62,772 bases of DNA from Singulisphaera sp. GP187. Its GTDB lineage: Bacteria > Chloroflexota > Chloroflexia > Chloroflexales > Roseiflexaceae. A program made the translations under genes and the position numbers. Below, one piece after another: positions 45,775-54,705 of the stretch; position 1 is the stretch's first letter; every line of letters begins with the position of its first letter. The notes below the pieces were generated by a model. It saw nothing but the letters and a program-made list of their open reading frames with translations, had not been told where the DNA came from and ran no database searches. The DNA lies in NCBI GenBank assembly GCA_943328915.2, contig CALQBW020000005.1, positions 1 through 62,772 on the forward strand. Direction: 5' to 3'.

Positions 45775-46194
45775 CTATGCAAATTGGTGATTGCCGATGA
45801 CTTGGCGAAGTCGCTCTAATCCTTGCGGATTGTTACGCACCAAAAAGTCGATCATGTAATCTACAGCGGTGTCACTATAATCGGTCAATAATCCATCAAG
45901 GACTTTTTGAACCACCAAGATGACAAAGTCTTCTTCGCTTAAGGCCGGGTCATAGACATACGCCAATCCATCACGTTGGCGATTGAGCACACCTTTGTCG
46001 GCGAGCCGGCTCATCGTTGTCATGACCGTGGTATAGGCTATTTCACGATTTTGGGCAAGGACACGATGGACTTTTTTGACGGTGCTACATTTATCATGCC
46101 AAATCACTTGCATGATATCTGTTTCGAGTGGCCCGAGCACCTTCACCAAGCCATCTTTGGCTGGGCTGAAGCGAAACCGGAGGTTCGGCGCCAT
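45775..46194 (-). CDS. BlaI/MecI-family transcriptional repressor
   Basis: A 139-residue winged-helix repressor: LGPLETDIMQVIWHDKCSTVKKVH (about residues 15-38), the recognition region YTTVMTTMSRLADKGVL and a C-terminal dimerisation part. BlaI/MecI proteins bind TACA/TGTA-type operators and are inactivated by proteolysis through a BlaR1-type sensor. No BlaR1 or beta-lactamase is nearby, so this may respond to another signal. The start is MAPNLRFRF at 46194 after GAGGAGT. A triple half-site operator-like repeat lies 28 bases upstream. Confidence 0.9.
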   Translation of the reverse strand: MAPNLRFRFSPAKDGLVKVLGPLETDIMQVIWHDKCSTVKKVHRVLAQNREIAYTTVMTTMSRLADKGVLNRQRDGLAYVYDPALSEEDFVILVVQKVLDGLLTDYSDTAVDYMIDFLVRNNPQGLERLRQVIGNHQFA

Positions 46195-46221
46195 AACAGA
46201 CTCCTCAGTAAGGACATACTC

Positions 46222-46242
46222 TACTACAGGTAGTGTACTACC
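46222..46242. promoter_or_regulatory. Candidate operator of the BlaI-like repressor
   Basis: Two overlapping inverted repeats: ACTAC-AG-GTAGT (46223-46234) and GGTAGT-GT-ACTACC (46229-46242). The half-site ACTAC/GTAGT thus occurs three times in alternating direction with 2-base gaps. Its place just upstream of the ribosome site suggests autoregulation. Confidence 0.6.
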
Positions 46243-46328
46243 TTGCAACGCAGACAACAATTGATTTTATGACGAAGTAATTACAAGTTTTTGGTTGTTG
46301 AGATTCGGTTAACACATTGAGGTAAGCG

Positions 46329-47345
46329 ATGCCAGAAGATATTCGTAGTCTGATACGTGCCGAAATGCAAGCAGTGTTCCCCACGTATATGACAGAACTT
46401 GATCCTTTTTATGGGATGCAAGAATACCACTTGGGGTGGCGGAATCAATCGCTCCAAACGGAATTTTCAGACCCCGGTAAATTATTACGGCCAATAATGA
46501 CCATCATGTCGTGTCAAATGATGGGTGGTGAGTTGACGCAGGTATTACCATTGGCGGCGGCAATTCAATTGCTCCATGATTTTTCGTTGATTCACGATGA
46601 CATTCAAGATGACAGCAATTTGCGTCGTGGTCGGGCTACATTGTGGTCGCTCTGGGGCATGGCGCAAGGCATTAATGCTGGCGATGGTATGTTTGTTTTA
46701 GCACACATGGCGATTCAACGGTTATATGATGTGGGTGTCTCCGCCGAACGAGTATTTCAGATTTTGCGCCGATTTGACCGGACAATATTGTCGATTTGCG
46801 AAGGTCAATATCTCGATATAAGTTTTGAAGGCAATCAACAAATTAGTGAAGCAGCATATCTTGCGATGATTGAACGCAAAACAGCAATACTCATCGCTGC
46901 CTGTGGTGAATTGGGTGCAATGGCTGCTGGAGCGAGTGATCACGATGCATCGTTACTTGGTCAATTTGGTTTGCACCTCGGCCTGGCATTTCAAATGCAA
47001 GATGACATCCTTGGGATTTGGGGGTCAGCGTCCGAAACAGGCAAACCAGATGCAGCAGACTTGCTCCGCCGCAAATTAAGTTTGCCGGTGATTTATACGT
47101 TGGCACGTGAGCCGCTCGATGGCGCATTACATCAACTCTATCAATTACCTGCAGGGGATGACGCTGGTGTGCAGGCCGCACGCGATGCGATGTCGCAGTA
47201 TGGTGCAGACCACACCGTCGCCGCAATGGCACAAGTGCATTATGAAAAAGCGCGTGTAGCACTGAATCAAATTAATGCACCAAATCTAACGCTTCAACAA
47301 GAATTACAAACCCTCGCTGATGGGTTATTGGGACGACGTGTCTAA
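46329..47345 (+). CDS. Polyprenyl diphosphate synthase (GGPP-type)
   Basis: A 338-residue all-helical prenyl transferase that condenses isopentenyl diphosphate with allylic diphosphates. The first Asp-rich motif is DDIQDD (IHDDIQDDSNLRRG). The second is DDILG rather than DDxxD, in the context QMQDDILGIWG, a form common in actinobacterial GGPP synthases. KLLRP binds IPP. Chain length cannot be read off safely. The glycosyltransferase gene begins 11 bases later with its own AAGGAGG, so the pair may make and modify a prenyl lipid or carotenoid. GAGG precedes the start. Confidence 0.92.
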   Translation: MPEDIRSLIRAEMQAVFPTYMTELDPFYGMQEYHLGWRNQSLQTEFSDPGKLLRPIMTIMSCQMMGGELTQVLPLAAAIQLLHDFSLIHDDIQDDSNLRRGRATLWSLWGMAQGINAGDGMFVLAHMAIQRLYDVGVSAERVFQILRRFDRTILSICEGQYLDISFEGNQQISEAAYLAMIERKTAILIAACGELGAMAAGASDHDASLLGQFGLHLGLAFQMQDDILGIWGSASETGKPDAADLLRRKLSLPVIYTLAREPLDGALHQLYQLPAGDDAGVQAARDAMSQYGADHTVAAMAQVHYEKARVALNQINAPNLTLQQELQTLADGLLGRRV

Positions 47346-47356
47346 GGAGGATGTGT

Positions 47357-48526
47357 ATGCGCATTGTGATGATAAGCGCCGAATATCCACCAATGGCGGG
47401 TGGGGTGGGTGACTATACCCGCCGACTCAATGCGATGCTGACGCATCAAGGCCACGAAGTGGCAGTGATTACCGGCCCACAAGGTCAAGCCTACCGAGAT
47501 GCCGCCCGTATTTATCCGGTACGGATCCCGGTCTGGAATGGCGCAGGGCTTGCGATGATACGGCAAACCATCGATAAGTTGCAGCCCGAAATTGTCCACA
47601 TCCAATATCAAACGGGTGCGTATCAAATGAAGGTCGCCATCAACACGTTGCCAAGCGCTCTCAAGCGTGAGCGAAAAAAAGGGCTACGGGTGGTGACTAC
47701 AGCGCACGATTTGCTCCCACCGTATCTTTTCCCCAAAGCGGGCATGCTCCGTGACTGGTACACAAAGCGTGTGATTCGGGATGCCGACGGTGCTATCCTT
47801 ACCAATGCGGGCGATTATCATACAGTGATGACTGAATCGCGCGTTCCCTGGAATCCGCGCACCGTATTTATTCCAATTGGTGCCAATGTTACCCCCGCGC
47901 CACCCGCACATTTTGACCGCGAGATTTGGCGAAACAAGTTTGATATCCAGAAACAAGATCTGTTACTTGCCTATTTTGGTTTGTTGACCCACACCAAAGG
48001 CCTCGAAAACATTCTGGCGGCAATGGAACAACTTCCACCCACCACCCGTTTGGTGTTAATTGGTGGGATTGGTGAACGCGTTGAAGACCAAGCGTATGCC
48101 AATTCGATTCGCCAACTGATTGCCCAAAAAGGCCTGCAAGAGCGGGTAGTGATGACTGGACATACCGACCCAAGCGAAGTGTCTGGCTATTTGATTGCTG
48201 CTGACGCAGTGTTGCTCCCGTTTACGGATGGCTATTCATATCGCCGCGGCAGTTTGATTACTGCACTCGCGCATGGAGTCCCAGTGATTACCACCCACGC
48301 ACCAGCAAATATTCACCAAGACCCATTGCCGGATTTAATCGATGGGAAAGAGGTGTTGCTTGTGGCACCTGATAATACCGAACAACTTGTCGCAGCGGTG
48401 CTTCGCTTGCACCAAGACCCAGCATTAAGCCATACACTGGCACGGAACGGTCAAGCACTCACCGATGTATTTAGTTGGGAACGGATTGTCGCCCAGCACG
48501 AATCATTCTATGATGCAATTCGTTGA
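47357..48526 (+). CDS. GT4-family glycosyltransferase
   Basis: A 390-residue GT-B enzyme. The N-terminal loop YPPMAGGVGDYTRRL and the C-terminal half (LAYFGLLTHTKGLENIL, LPFTDGYSYRRGSLITALAHGVPVITT) are those of GT4. The second Glu of the typical EGFG motif is not evident; SYRRG is present instead. It transfers a nucleotide-activated sugar, donor and acceptor unknown. The start is ATG 47357, six bases after AAGGAGG; ATG 47351 is too close. It is paired with the prenyl synthase. Confidence 0.9.
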   Translation: MRIVMISAEYPPMAGGVGDYTRRLNAMLTHQGHEVAVITGPQGQAYRDAARIYPVRIPVWNGAGLAMIRQTIDKLQPEIVHIQYQTGAYQMKVAINTLPSALKRERKKGLRVVTTAHDLLPPYLFPKAGMLRDWYTKRVIRDADGAILTNAGDYHTVMTESRVPWNPRTVFIPIGANVTPAPPAHFDREIWRNKFDIQKQDLLLAYFGLLTHTKGLENILAAMEQLPPTTRLVLIGGIGERVEDQAYANSIRQLIAQKGLQERVVMTGHTDPSEVSGYLIAADAVLLPFTDGYSYRRGSLITALAHGVPVITTHAPANIHQDPLPDLIDGKEVLLVAPDNTEQLVAAVLRLHQDPALSHTLARNGQALTDVFSWERIVAQHESFYDAIR

Positions 48527-48583
48527 TGAATATTATCGCCCGCCAAAGAACTTGACCGTGTTATGGACGTCGATCGATATACT

Positions 48584-48618
48584 ACAGCCATCCCGGTGTC
48601 GCCGGGATGGCTGTTTTT
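48584..48618 (+). terminator. Terminator after the glycosyltransferase
   Basis: 13-bp perfect stem (48584-48596 and 48602-48614), loop TGTCG, T run to 48617. The 115 bases from here to the coaE stop show no further feature. Confidence 0.93.
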
Positions 48619-48733
48619 AAAGATATATACATCCTGAAATGGAGAACTCATCAGAGCGGGGTAATTGAGGAATTACCGGAAAACGAGCTGGCCAACGGTT
48701 TGGTTGTTTTGGAATTATGCACGAAACGAGGGC

Positions 48734-49381
48734 TCAGGATTGTCGTTCGTGCGTGTTATCCAGGAGTGGAAAAAGTTTCTGCCACTGGTGTTGCACTTGC
48801 AGGAATGTGTCTGCGAAATCGCCGTGATTGTAGATGACGACATCGGCGACGGCGGTTTTCTCTGCTTGGGGTGATTGTACATCGATGCGGGTAATTGCCG
48901 CCGAGAGACTCATGTTTCGGGTACGGCATAACCGTTCGATTTGGAGTTCACGTGGAGCCGTGACGACCCAAACCGCATTACAAATTGCTGGCCATCCGGA
49001 TTCGATTAGTTTGATGGCGTCGATGACGGCTACGACTGGGGAATCAGCACTACCAATCGGCAGTTCGGCAAGCCATTGTTTAATGTGATGGTGGACGGCA
49101 GGGTGAATCAATGCTTCGAGTGCACGCAATTGCAAGCCATCGGTAAAGACGATTTCACCCAGTGCTCGCCGATTGATTTGCCCATCAGGTTGCAAAATAT
49201 CGGCGCCAAACGTGGTGACGATTGCGTCAAACACCGGTTGGCCAGGTTGTTGGAGTAGGCGAGTGACGTGGTCAGCATCAATGACATGGGCACCGAGGCG
49301 CTCGAGTTCAGCAACCACGGTGCTTTTGCCACAGGCAATATTGCCAGTAAGACCAATAATGTAGTTATACTTGTTCGACAT
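48734..49381 (-). CDS. coaE: Dephospho-CoA kinase
   Basis: A 215-residue P-loop kinase, last step of coenzyme A synthesis. Walker A GLTGNIACGKST is at the start, then DADHVTRLL, LIHPAVHHHI and the lid VWVVTAPRELQIERLCRTR. The start is set at MSNKYNYIIGLTG (49381), which overlaps the end of the upstream amidohydrolase-CYTH gene by 17 bases; the frame extends to 49417 inside that gene. Coupling with that gene is likely. Confidence 0.95.
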   Translation of the reverse strand: MSNKYNYIIGLTGNIACGKSTVVAELERLGAHVIDADHVTRLLQQPGQPVFDAIVTTFGADILQPDGQINRRALGEIVFTDGLQLRALEALIHPAVHHHIKQWLAELPIGSADSPVVAVIDAIKLIESGWPAICNAVWVVTAPRELQIERLCRTRNMSLSAAITRIDVQSPQAEKTAVADVVIYNHGDFADTFLQVQHQWQKLFPLLDNTHERQS

Positions 49382-51338
49382 ATTCTTGGCTAATGAGGCG
49401 GCTTTGGTCAATCCCAAGCACCGCTAAAATCTCACTCATAAGTAGTGCTTTACGGGCCGCATCGCGGCGACTCCAGGTACGACTTTTGATTTCAAGGAAT
49501 GGACCTGCATTTGTCCCCGTGGTCAAAGTATCGATATTCACCGCAAAATCCATTTCTTTATAGCTGACATGCGTCCGTGAGCGCTCTTTGGTAACGGTGA
49601 TGACGCGATTGGGCTGGAAGTATTCGCGATAAAAGCGTTCACTATGATTGGCTTGGGCAGTATAGCGTGCTCGGCTAATCTGGATCGCAGCGGTATGTTC
49701 AATTTCGACAGCTGGTTCGGTTAGGGTCAGGGTATAGTACGGCGATGTTTTGTCGATTGTATGATGACGCACATCTTCGCGGAAGCGAATCCGGCCGTAA
49801 CTTGGGTCATTCCAAATGAAATAGGTATCGTACTGTGTGCGACTGTTTTGGCGAATAAAGGTAAACGGTGATTGATTGAGACGCGCCAATATTGGAGTCA
49901 CATCAATACTACTTATCTGGGCTTTGACCTGTACTTCAAAAATCTCGCTGGCGGCCATAGTGCCAATTGCCAATACTTTGTCGATGAGGTTTTCTTCGCG
50001 ATTTGCCAAAAAGGTGTTGATTTCACTGGCAATCGCCCGTGCATCACGGCGGATGGCATGCTCGTCGAGGGTCAATAATTGTTGGTCGCGGAGCAAAATC
50101 TTCCCGGCCACAATGACATCGCGCACATCACTGGCATGACTCGTATAGACCAAATGGTTGTAAATTGCATCGGGAGCATACGTGTAATGCGGCGTAGAAT
50201 GGAGTCCGTCCAGACTCACCACCACAATATCGGCTTGTTTGCCGACTTCAAGTGACCCAATTCGATCTTCTTGATGAATAGCCCGCGCGCCAGAAGAAGT
50301 TGCCAAGGCAAATGCCGTCCGCGCAGGCATGGCGGTGGGGTTTCCACTCAAGCCTTTGGGGAGCAGTGCCGCCAAATGAATTTCGCTAAACATGTCTTGG
50401 TCGTCGTTCGATGCTGGCCCATCGGTGCCGAGCCCCGTGCGTACTCCTGCCTGCAAAAACTGCAAATACGGGGCGACGCCACTCGCTAATTTGAGGTTTG
50501 AGGTGGGGCACGGTGCTACCCCTACTCCCATGGATGCAAGCAATTTTATATCTTCGGGAGTGGCATGCACACAATGTGCCGCAATACAAGGCACGCTAAA
50601 TGCGCCCACGCGATTGGCATACCCAATCGGCGTATCTTGGCGGTGCAATTGTGATTCGTCGACTTCGCGGGCGGTTTCAGACAAATGGGTGACCAAAGGG
50701 ACACCGTATTTGGCACACAAGGCGACCGCCTGCGCATAGATTTCGTCAGTACATGTATAAGGGGCATGGGGAGCAATAGTGGGTGTAATACGAGGGTGCT
50801 TGTGCCAGGTGTCAATGAACCGAGTCGCGCGTTCGAGCCCTTCGTCGAACGACGCAGCGTCAGGTGACGGTAAGCGCATCACTGATTGGCCACATACGGC
50901 GCGCATGCCGGCTTCATCGCTGGCTTTGGCGACTTCTTCTTCATAGAAATACATGTCGACAAAGGTGGTGGTGCCACCCCGGATCATTTCGGCACATGAA
51001 AGCAGCGTGCCGGTGCGCACAAAGTGCGGGGTGACGAAGCGTGCTTCCACGGGGAACATGTACCCAAACAACCAGACATCAAGTTGTAAATCAGCGGCGA
51101 TTCCGCGGAGCAGGCTCATAGGAACATGCGCGTGGGCATTGATAAGCCCAGGAATGACCGCACAGTTTTTACAATCGATGGTCGTGTTTGCCGTGTATGT
51201 TTGGCTGAGTTGCGTGCTGGCTCCGACAGCGATAATCACATCGTTGTGGACAGCAACGGCACCATCATGCACGATGGTGCCGTTACTGTCCATGGTAACC
51301 ACTGTCGTGTGGCAAAGGAGTAAATCAATGTGTGGCAT
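49365..51338 (-). CDS. MTA/SAH-deaminase-type amidohydrolase fused to a C-terminal CYTH domain
   Basis: A 657-residue protein in one frame. Residues 1-440 are a complete amidohydrolase of the 5'-methylthioadenosine/S-adenosylhomocysteine deaminase group: His69 and His71 in NAHAHVPMSLLRG, His218 in THLSETAREVD, His255 in AAHCVHAT, and Asp306 in GLGTDGPASND. A 25-residue linker leads to a CYTH-like domain (about 465-645): EVQVKA for ExExK (Glu to Gln at the second position), QYDTYF, GRIRFRED, TVTKERSR and GPFLEIKSR. CYTH enzymes hydrolyse or cyclise triphosphates. The combination hints at purine nucleoside or nucleotide clearance. AAAGGA precedes the start. The fusion is the main oddity. Confidence 0.88.
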   Translation of the reverse strand: MPHIDLLLCHTTVVTMDSNGTIVHDGAVAVHNDVIIAVGASTQLSQTYTANTTIDCKNCAVIPGLINAHAHVPMSLLRGIAADLQLDVWLFGYMFPVEARFVTPHFVRTGTLLSCAEMIRGGTTTFVDMYFYEEEVAKASDEAGMRAVCGQSVMRLPSPDAASFDEGLERATRFIDTWHKHPRITPTIAPHAPYTCTDEIYAQAVALCAKYGVPLVTHLSETAREVDESQLHRQDTPIGYANRVGAFSVPCIAAHCVHATPEDIKLLASMGVGVAPCPTSNLKLASGVAPYLQFLQAGVRTGLGTDGPASNDDQDMFSEIHLAALLPKGLSGNPTAMPARTAFALATSSGARAIHQEDRIGSLEVGKQADIVVVSLDGLHSTPHYTYAPDAIYNHLVYTSHASDVRDVIVAGKILLRDQQLLTLDEHAIRRDARAIASEINTFLANREENLIDKVLAIGTMAASEIFEVQVKAQISSIDVTPILARLNQSPFTFIRQNSRTQYDTYFIWNDPSYGRIRFREDVRHHTIDKTSPYYTLTLTEPAVEIEHTAAIQISRARYTAQANHSERFYREYFQPNRVITVTKERSRTHVSYKEMDFAVNIDTLTTGTNAGPFLEIKSRTWSRRDAARKALLMSEILAVLGIDQSRLISQEYVEQV

Positions 51339-51467
51339 AACTTTTATCCTTTATTTTCGGGAGACAAGGATAATGTCCCGCGGAATTGACCGTGTGAGTA
51401 GTCATATTTGTTGGCATAGGGTTGTTATTGGGGGTACCTCCCCACCAGTTTAGTTTTGATGATTGTG

Positions 51468-51809
51468 TCATTGTAGGTGTGTCGCCATAAAATATCGAAA
51501 ACAATGCCACCAGGGCAACGATAAAGGGAACAATCCACTATAAATCCCCGTATCACCTGCGTGAAGGCCTTGGGCGGGGAAGTTGTATACAACAGTGAGT
51601 TTGGCAAACCCCTCTACAATCCTTGCAGCGGCCACGGTAATTGGAAAACGCAAAATCAATGTCACACACCCGCATCCGCCACTTTGATGACGGTTCAGTG
51701 GTATGGGGGACGCCAACTTTTGGCGAATTTCTGTGGCAGGGGCATCTTGACCGGCCAACGAAACCGAAACGAGGATGCTTTGGTATTGTGGAAAATTGTT
51801 GGTGGTCAT
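51468..51809 (-). CDS. Hypothetical protein downstream of pgi
   Basis: A 113-residue frame whose ATG follows the pgi stop by one base, with a perfect GGGAGG seven bases before it inside pgi. This makes translation likely. No family recognised. It has a GCGC motif (SGGCGCVTLILRFPITVAAARIV), a moderately hydrophobic centre and a Trp/Phe-rich C-terminus (PLSLPWWHCFRYFM). The strand opposite is also open, so coding evidence is only the ribosome site and spacing. The 129 bases from here to the amidohydrolase start hold no clear element. Confidence 0.5.
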   Translation of the reverse strand: MTTNNFPQYQSILVSVSLAGQDAPATEIRQKLASPIPLNRHQSGGCGCVTLILRFPITVAAARIVEGFAKLTVVYNFPAQGLHAGDTGIYSGLFPLSLPWWHCFRYFMATHLQ

Positions 51810-51810
51810 G

Positions 51811-53226
51811 TTAAACCTCCCATTCGGGCGAACGACGCATCATGGTGGATTCGATTTCTTTGCGACGAACATCAAATCCAGAGCGTCCCAACAACGCATA
51901 GGTCGCAATTTTCCCTGCTTCGACCCCAGGTTGGTCAAAGGTGTTGATATTCAACAACGCGCCAGCAATCGCCGTTTGCATTTCGAAGAGCATAATTAAT
52001 TGCCCTAACGTGAACGCATTGATCGCAGGCAGAGTATGGGTCATATTCGGGCGACCGGCATCACTCAATGCAATCGCAGTCGCTTTTTGTTCGGCTTGAA
52101 TCAGCTCATTGAAGGTGTGACCACCAAGGTATGACACCCCTTCGAGGTGCGGGTAGGCGGGTGGGATGGTAACGGTGCGCGCATACTCATCAACGGCAAT
52201 GAAATTTACGAGCTTGTCGTATGGACCTTCTACATAGAGTTGCACCTGCGAATGTTGGTCAGTAGCACCGAGTGCTTTTATAGGGGTGGTGCCAACATTG
52301 ACGACGTCGCCATTGAGGCTATAGCGTTTACCGAGACTTTCGGCCCAGAGTTGGGCAAACCAATCTGCCATGTGCCGTAAGCGATGCGCGTATGGCATCA
52401 TCACAACCATGTTTTGACCTTGGTTAGCGCACAGCAAATTGATAATAGCGGCTAGCGCGGCGGGATTGCGGCGCACATCGGGGTTGCTGGCGATTTCGTA
52501 TCCATAGGCGGCCCCAGCGAGCAAGGCCTTGATATCGACGCCGGTGACGGCTGCAGACAACAAACCGACGGTGGTCAACACCGAAAAACGACCGCCGACA
52601 TTTGTTGGTAAATCGAGCATCGACCAACCCTCTTGTTGACCAATTTGTCGCAAAAACCCACCCGTGGGATCAGTAGTCAAAATGAAATGTTGCGTCAACG
52701 ATTGTGGGCCGAGGGTACGCACCAAGTGGTCACGCACCGACAAAAACGACGCCATTGTTTCGGCGGTGGTTCCGCTTTTGCTGACGACATTAAATACGGT
52801 ACTGGCAGGGTCGAGCGTTTCGAGCAAGCCGGCATTTAAATCGGGGTCCGAATTGTCTATCACAAATAAGCGTGGTGCGGTACGGACACCGCGTGGTTGG
52901 TCATTATAAAAGGGATGATTGAGGGCTGAATGCACGGCAATATTGCCAAGTGCCGAGCCACCAATCCCCAACACCACGAAGTTTTCAGCATGGCGTACCC
53001 GCTCCGCCGCTGTCAAAATTGCGCTGACATCTTGGCTCGGTAATTCGGGCCAGCCCAGCGTTTTTTTGTGTGTGGCAATATCAGCGATAGCGGCTTTGGC
53101 ACGCGGGACTAACGCTTCGATGGCGGCACTGTCGACCCCATGTGCGCCAATCACCGATTGCAACGCATTGTTGACGTCAAGCCGAATACGCATTTTGGCG
53201 CGCCAGGTGGAATTTTGGTAGTCCAT
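51811..53226 (-). CDS. pgi: Glucose-6-phosphate isomerase
   Basis: A 471-residue isomerase interconverting glucose 6-phosphate and fructose 6-phosphate. Sugar-phosphate binding LGIGGSALG and SKSGTTAET, then WAESLGKRYS and the catalytic GHTFNELIQAEQ-type block are in order. The start is chosen at 53226 (MDYQNST) because GAGGG lies just before it; the ATG at 53247 is 21 bases further. It lies 23 bases after a small CXXC protein gene and is followed by another unknown, so three genes may be transcribed together. Confidence 0.95.
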   Translation of the reverse strand: MDYQNSTWRAKMRIRLDVNNALQSVIGAHGVDSAAIEALVPRAKAAIADIATHKKTLGWPELPSQDVSAILTAAERVRHAENFVVLGIGGSALGNIAVHSALNHPFYNDQPRGVRTAPRLFVIDNSDPDLNAGLLETLDPASTVFNVVSKSGTTAETMASFLSVRDHLVRTLGPQSLTQHFILTTDPTGGFLRQIGQQEGWSMLDLPTNVGGRFSVLTTVGLLSAAVTGVDIKALLAGAAYGYEIASNPDVRRNPAALAAIINLLCANQGQNMVVMMPYAHRLRHMADWFAQLWAESLGKRYSLNGDVVNVGTTPIKALGATDQHSQVQLYVEGPYDKLVNFIAVDEYARTVTIPPAYPHLEGVSYLGGHTFNELIQAEQKATAIALSDAGRPNMTHTLPAINAFTLGQLIMLFEMQTAIAGALLNINTFDQPGVEAGKIATYALLGRSGFDVRRKEIESTMMRRSPEWEV

Positions 53227-53249
53227 ATCACCCTCATTACCGGTCATAA

Positions 53250-53570
53250 TTACTTTTGGATGGTGGCAACATGCTGGTGGTACACCGATTCGTCGACAAA
53301 TACACCACCGTCAACTGTCCGTTGCGTTTCACGACGGGTAGTATCAAATAAAATCTCAGCGTGCATCAAGCGAAAACAGCGAGAATCCATGATTTCTTTG
53401 CGTAATACATATCCCACAGCCTGTTCGCGGTCACCATATTCAAGCGTGAGGTCGTTGTATACATCAATCCGTACATGCACGGGGGTATGACAATTATTGC
53501 ATGCCACATACAGGTGCAAAATCCGACCGTCACGCTTATTGACACCGCTGAGGAGTCGCCACAACCACAT
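53250..53570 (-). CDS. Small hypothetical CXXC protein upstream of pgi
   Basis: A 106-residue protein starting MWLWRLLSGVNKRDG, with AGGG eight bases before. ACNNCHTPVHVRIDVYND carries a CXXCH motif that could bind zinc or, if exported, haem; no signal peptide is evident. The rest is beta-rich and charged (LTLEYGDREQAVGYVLRKEIMDS, LMHAEILFDTTRRE). The C-terminal VDGGVFVDESVY is unremarkable. No family recognised. The frame also opens at TTG 53603. It looks real because of base composition and the short gap to pgi. Confidence 0.7.
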   Translation of the reverse strand: MWLWRLLSGVNKRDGRILHLYVACNNCHTPVHVRIDVYNDLTLEYGDREQAVGYVLRKEIMDSRCFRLMHAEILFDTTRRETQRTVDGGVFVDESVYHQHVATIQK

Positions 53571-53667
53571 AAAGCGCACCCTACTGTATAAATTATTCTG
53601 CAAAGTATAGCATATGATTGTGTAATTGTGTTATCACACGAAGGTTTTTGTGATACCAGCGTCCCAA

Positions 53668-54705
53668 CTACACGGTAATAATTCGTCCTGCGGCGGCACG
53701 AAACATTCGATCACGAACTGCTGCGGCGACACCGCCTCCCAGCGGTTCGCTGCTTACAATCTCTGTCACTGCAAGTGCATCAAGTTGACGAATAGCAGCG
53801 AACAATCGCATGGCCACTAGCGTGTCGTTACTACGTACTCCGAGCGATACATATGGGATGCCTGCATGTTCCGCCACAATCATATCGTCATCAAAACAGA
53901 GCCACGCAAGGGTGTGTTTTTGCTGAGCCATCGTGACAATGTGTGATTGGATTGAGGGGATCGTTCCGCGCAAAATAGTTAATGGTGTACGCGGCGAATA
54001 ATGTTTCAGTAACATTCCTGGGGCAGGTGCCGCGTCATTATCACCGACAATCTGCGTATGTATTGCAACATCGCCGAGCACGGTGGCCAACAGTTCTGCC
54101 GGGACTCCTCCTTGGCGCAGGATGCATGGCGGCGTGCTGGTTAAATCGATGATAGTTGATTCCACCCCGATGCTGGTGCTTCCCGCATCGAGTACTGCAT
54201 CAATGCGCCCATCTAAATCATGCAGGACATGATCTGCATTCGTCGGGCTTGGTCGGGAGAACAAATTCGCCGATGGGGCAACCAATGGGCAATTACTCAT
54301 GCGAATCAATGCCAATGCCACAGCATGGCGTGGCATGCGCACTGCAACTTGTGCGCGACCTGCAGTAATGGCAGGGTCAAGCGAAGGGTGTTTGGGGACG
54401 AGCATTGTCAACGGGCCAGGCCAAAACACCGCACTCAATAAGGAAAATGTCGCTGGCAATTGACCTACCACACCGTCGAGCTGGGCATAATCGGCAATAT
54501 GGACAATCAGGGGATCGTTGGCTGGGCGCCCTTTGGCGGCGAAAATCGCTTGGACGGCTTGAGCGTTGCGTGCATCTGCAGCAAGCCCATAGACCGTTTC
54601 GGTAGGCATTGCAACCACACCGCCACGTCGAATAATTGCTCCTGCGCGGGCAATTGCTACTGGGGATGGATCTATGGCCGAAACAACAATGCGCTCACTT
54701 TTCAT
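53668..54705 (-). CDS. L-threonylcarbamoyladenylate synthase (Sua5 type, two-domain)
   Basis: A 345-residue Sua5. The N-terminal YrdC domain (about residues 10-200) has MPTETVYGLAADARN and AIFAAKGRPANDPLIVHIAD; the C-terminal Sua5 domain (about 220-340, GMLLKHYSPRTPLTIL) marks the long form rather than TsaC. It makes threonylcarbamoyl-AMP for t6A37 in tRNA. Its ATG overlaps the TGA of the flavin reductase gene by four bases. Confidence 0.95.
   Translation of the reverse strand: MKSERIVVSAIDPSPVAIARAGAIIRRGGVVAMPTETVYGLAADARNAQAVQAIFAAKGRPANDPLIVHIADYAQLDGVVGQLPATFSLLSAVFWPGPLTMLVPKHPSLDPAITAGRAQVAVRMPRHAVALALIRMSNCPLVAPSANLFSRPSPTNADHVLHDLDGRIDAVLDAGSTSIGVESTIIDLTSTPPCILRQGGVPAELLATVLGDVAIHTQIVGDNDAAPAPGMLLKHYSPRTPLTILRGTIPSIQSHIVTMAQQKHTLAWLCFDDDMIVAEHAGIPYVSLGVRSNDTLVAMRLFAAIRQLDALAVTEIVSSEPLGGGVAAAVRDRMFRAAAGRIITV

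Noticed and set aside
48607-48837. 76-codon + strand frame after the glycosyltransferase
   Set aside because: Starts inside a terminator stem and overlaps coaE on the other strand; no family.
51561-51947. 128-codon + strand frame opposite the pgi 3' end
   Set aside because: It overlaps pgi and the better-supported minus-strand small gene; no ribosome site seen.
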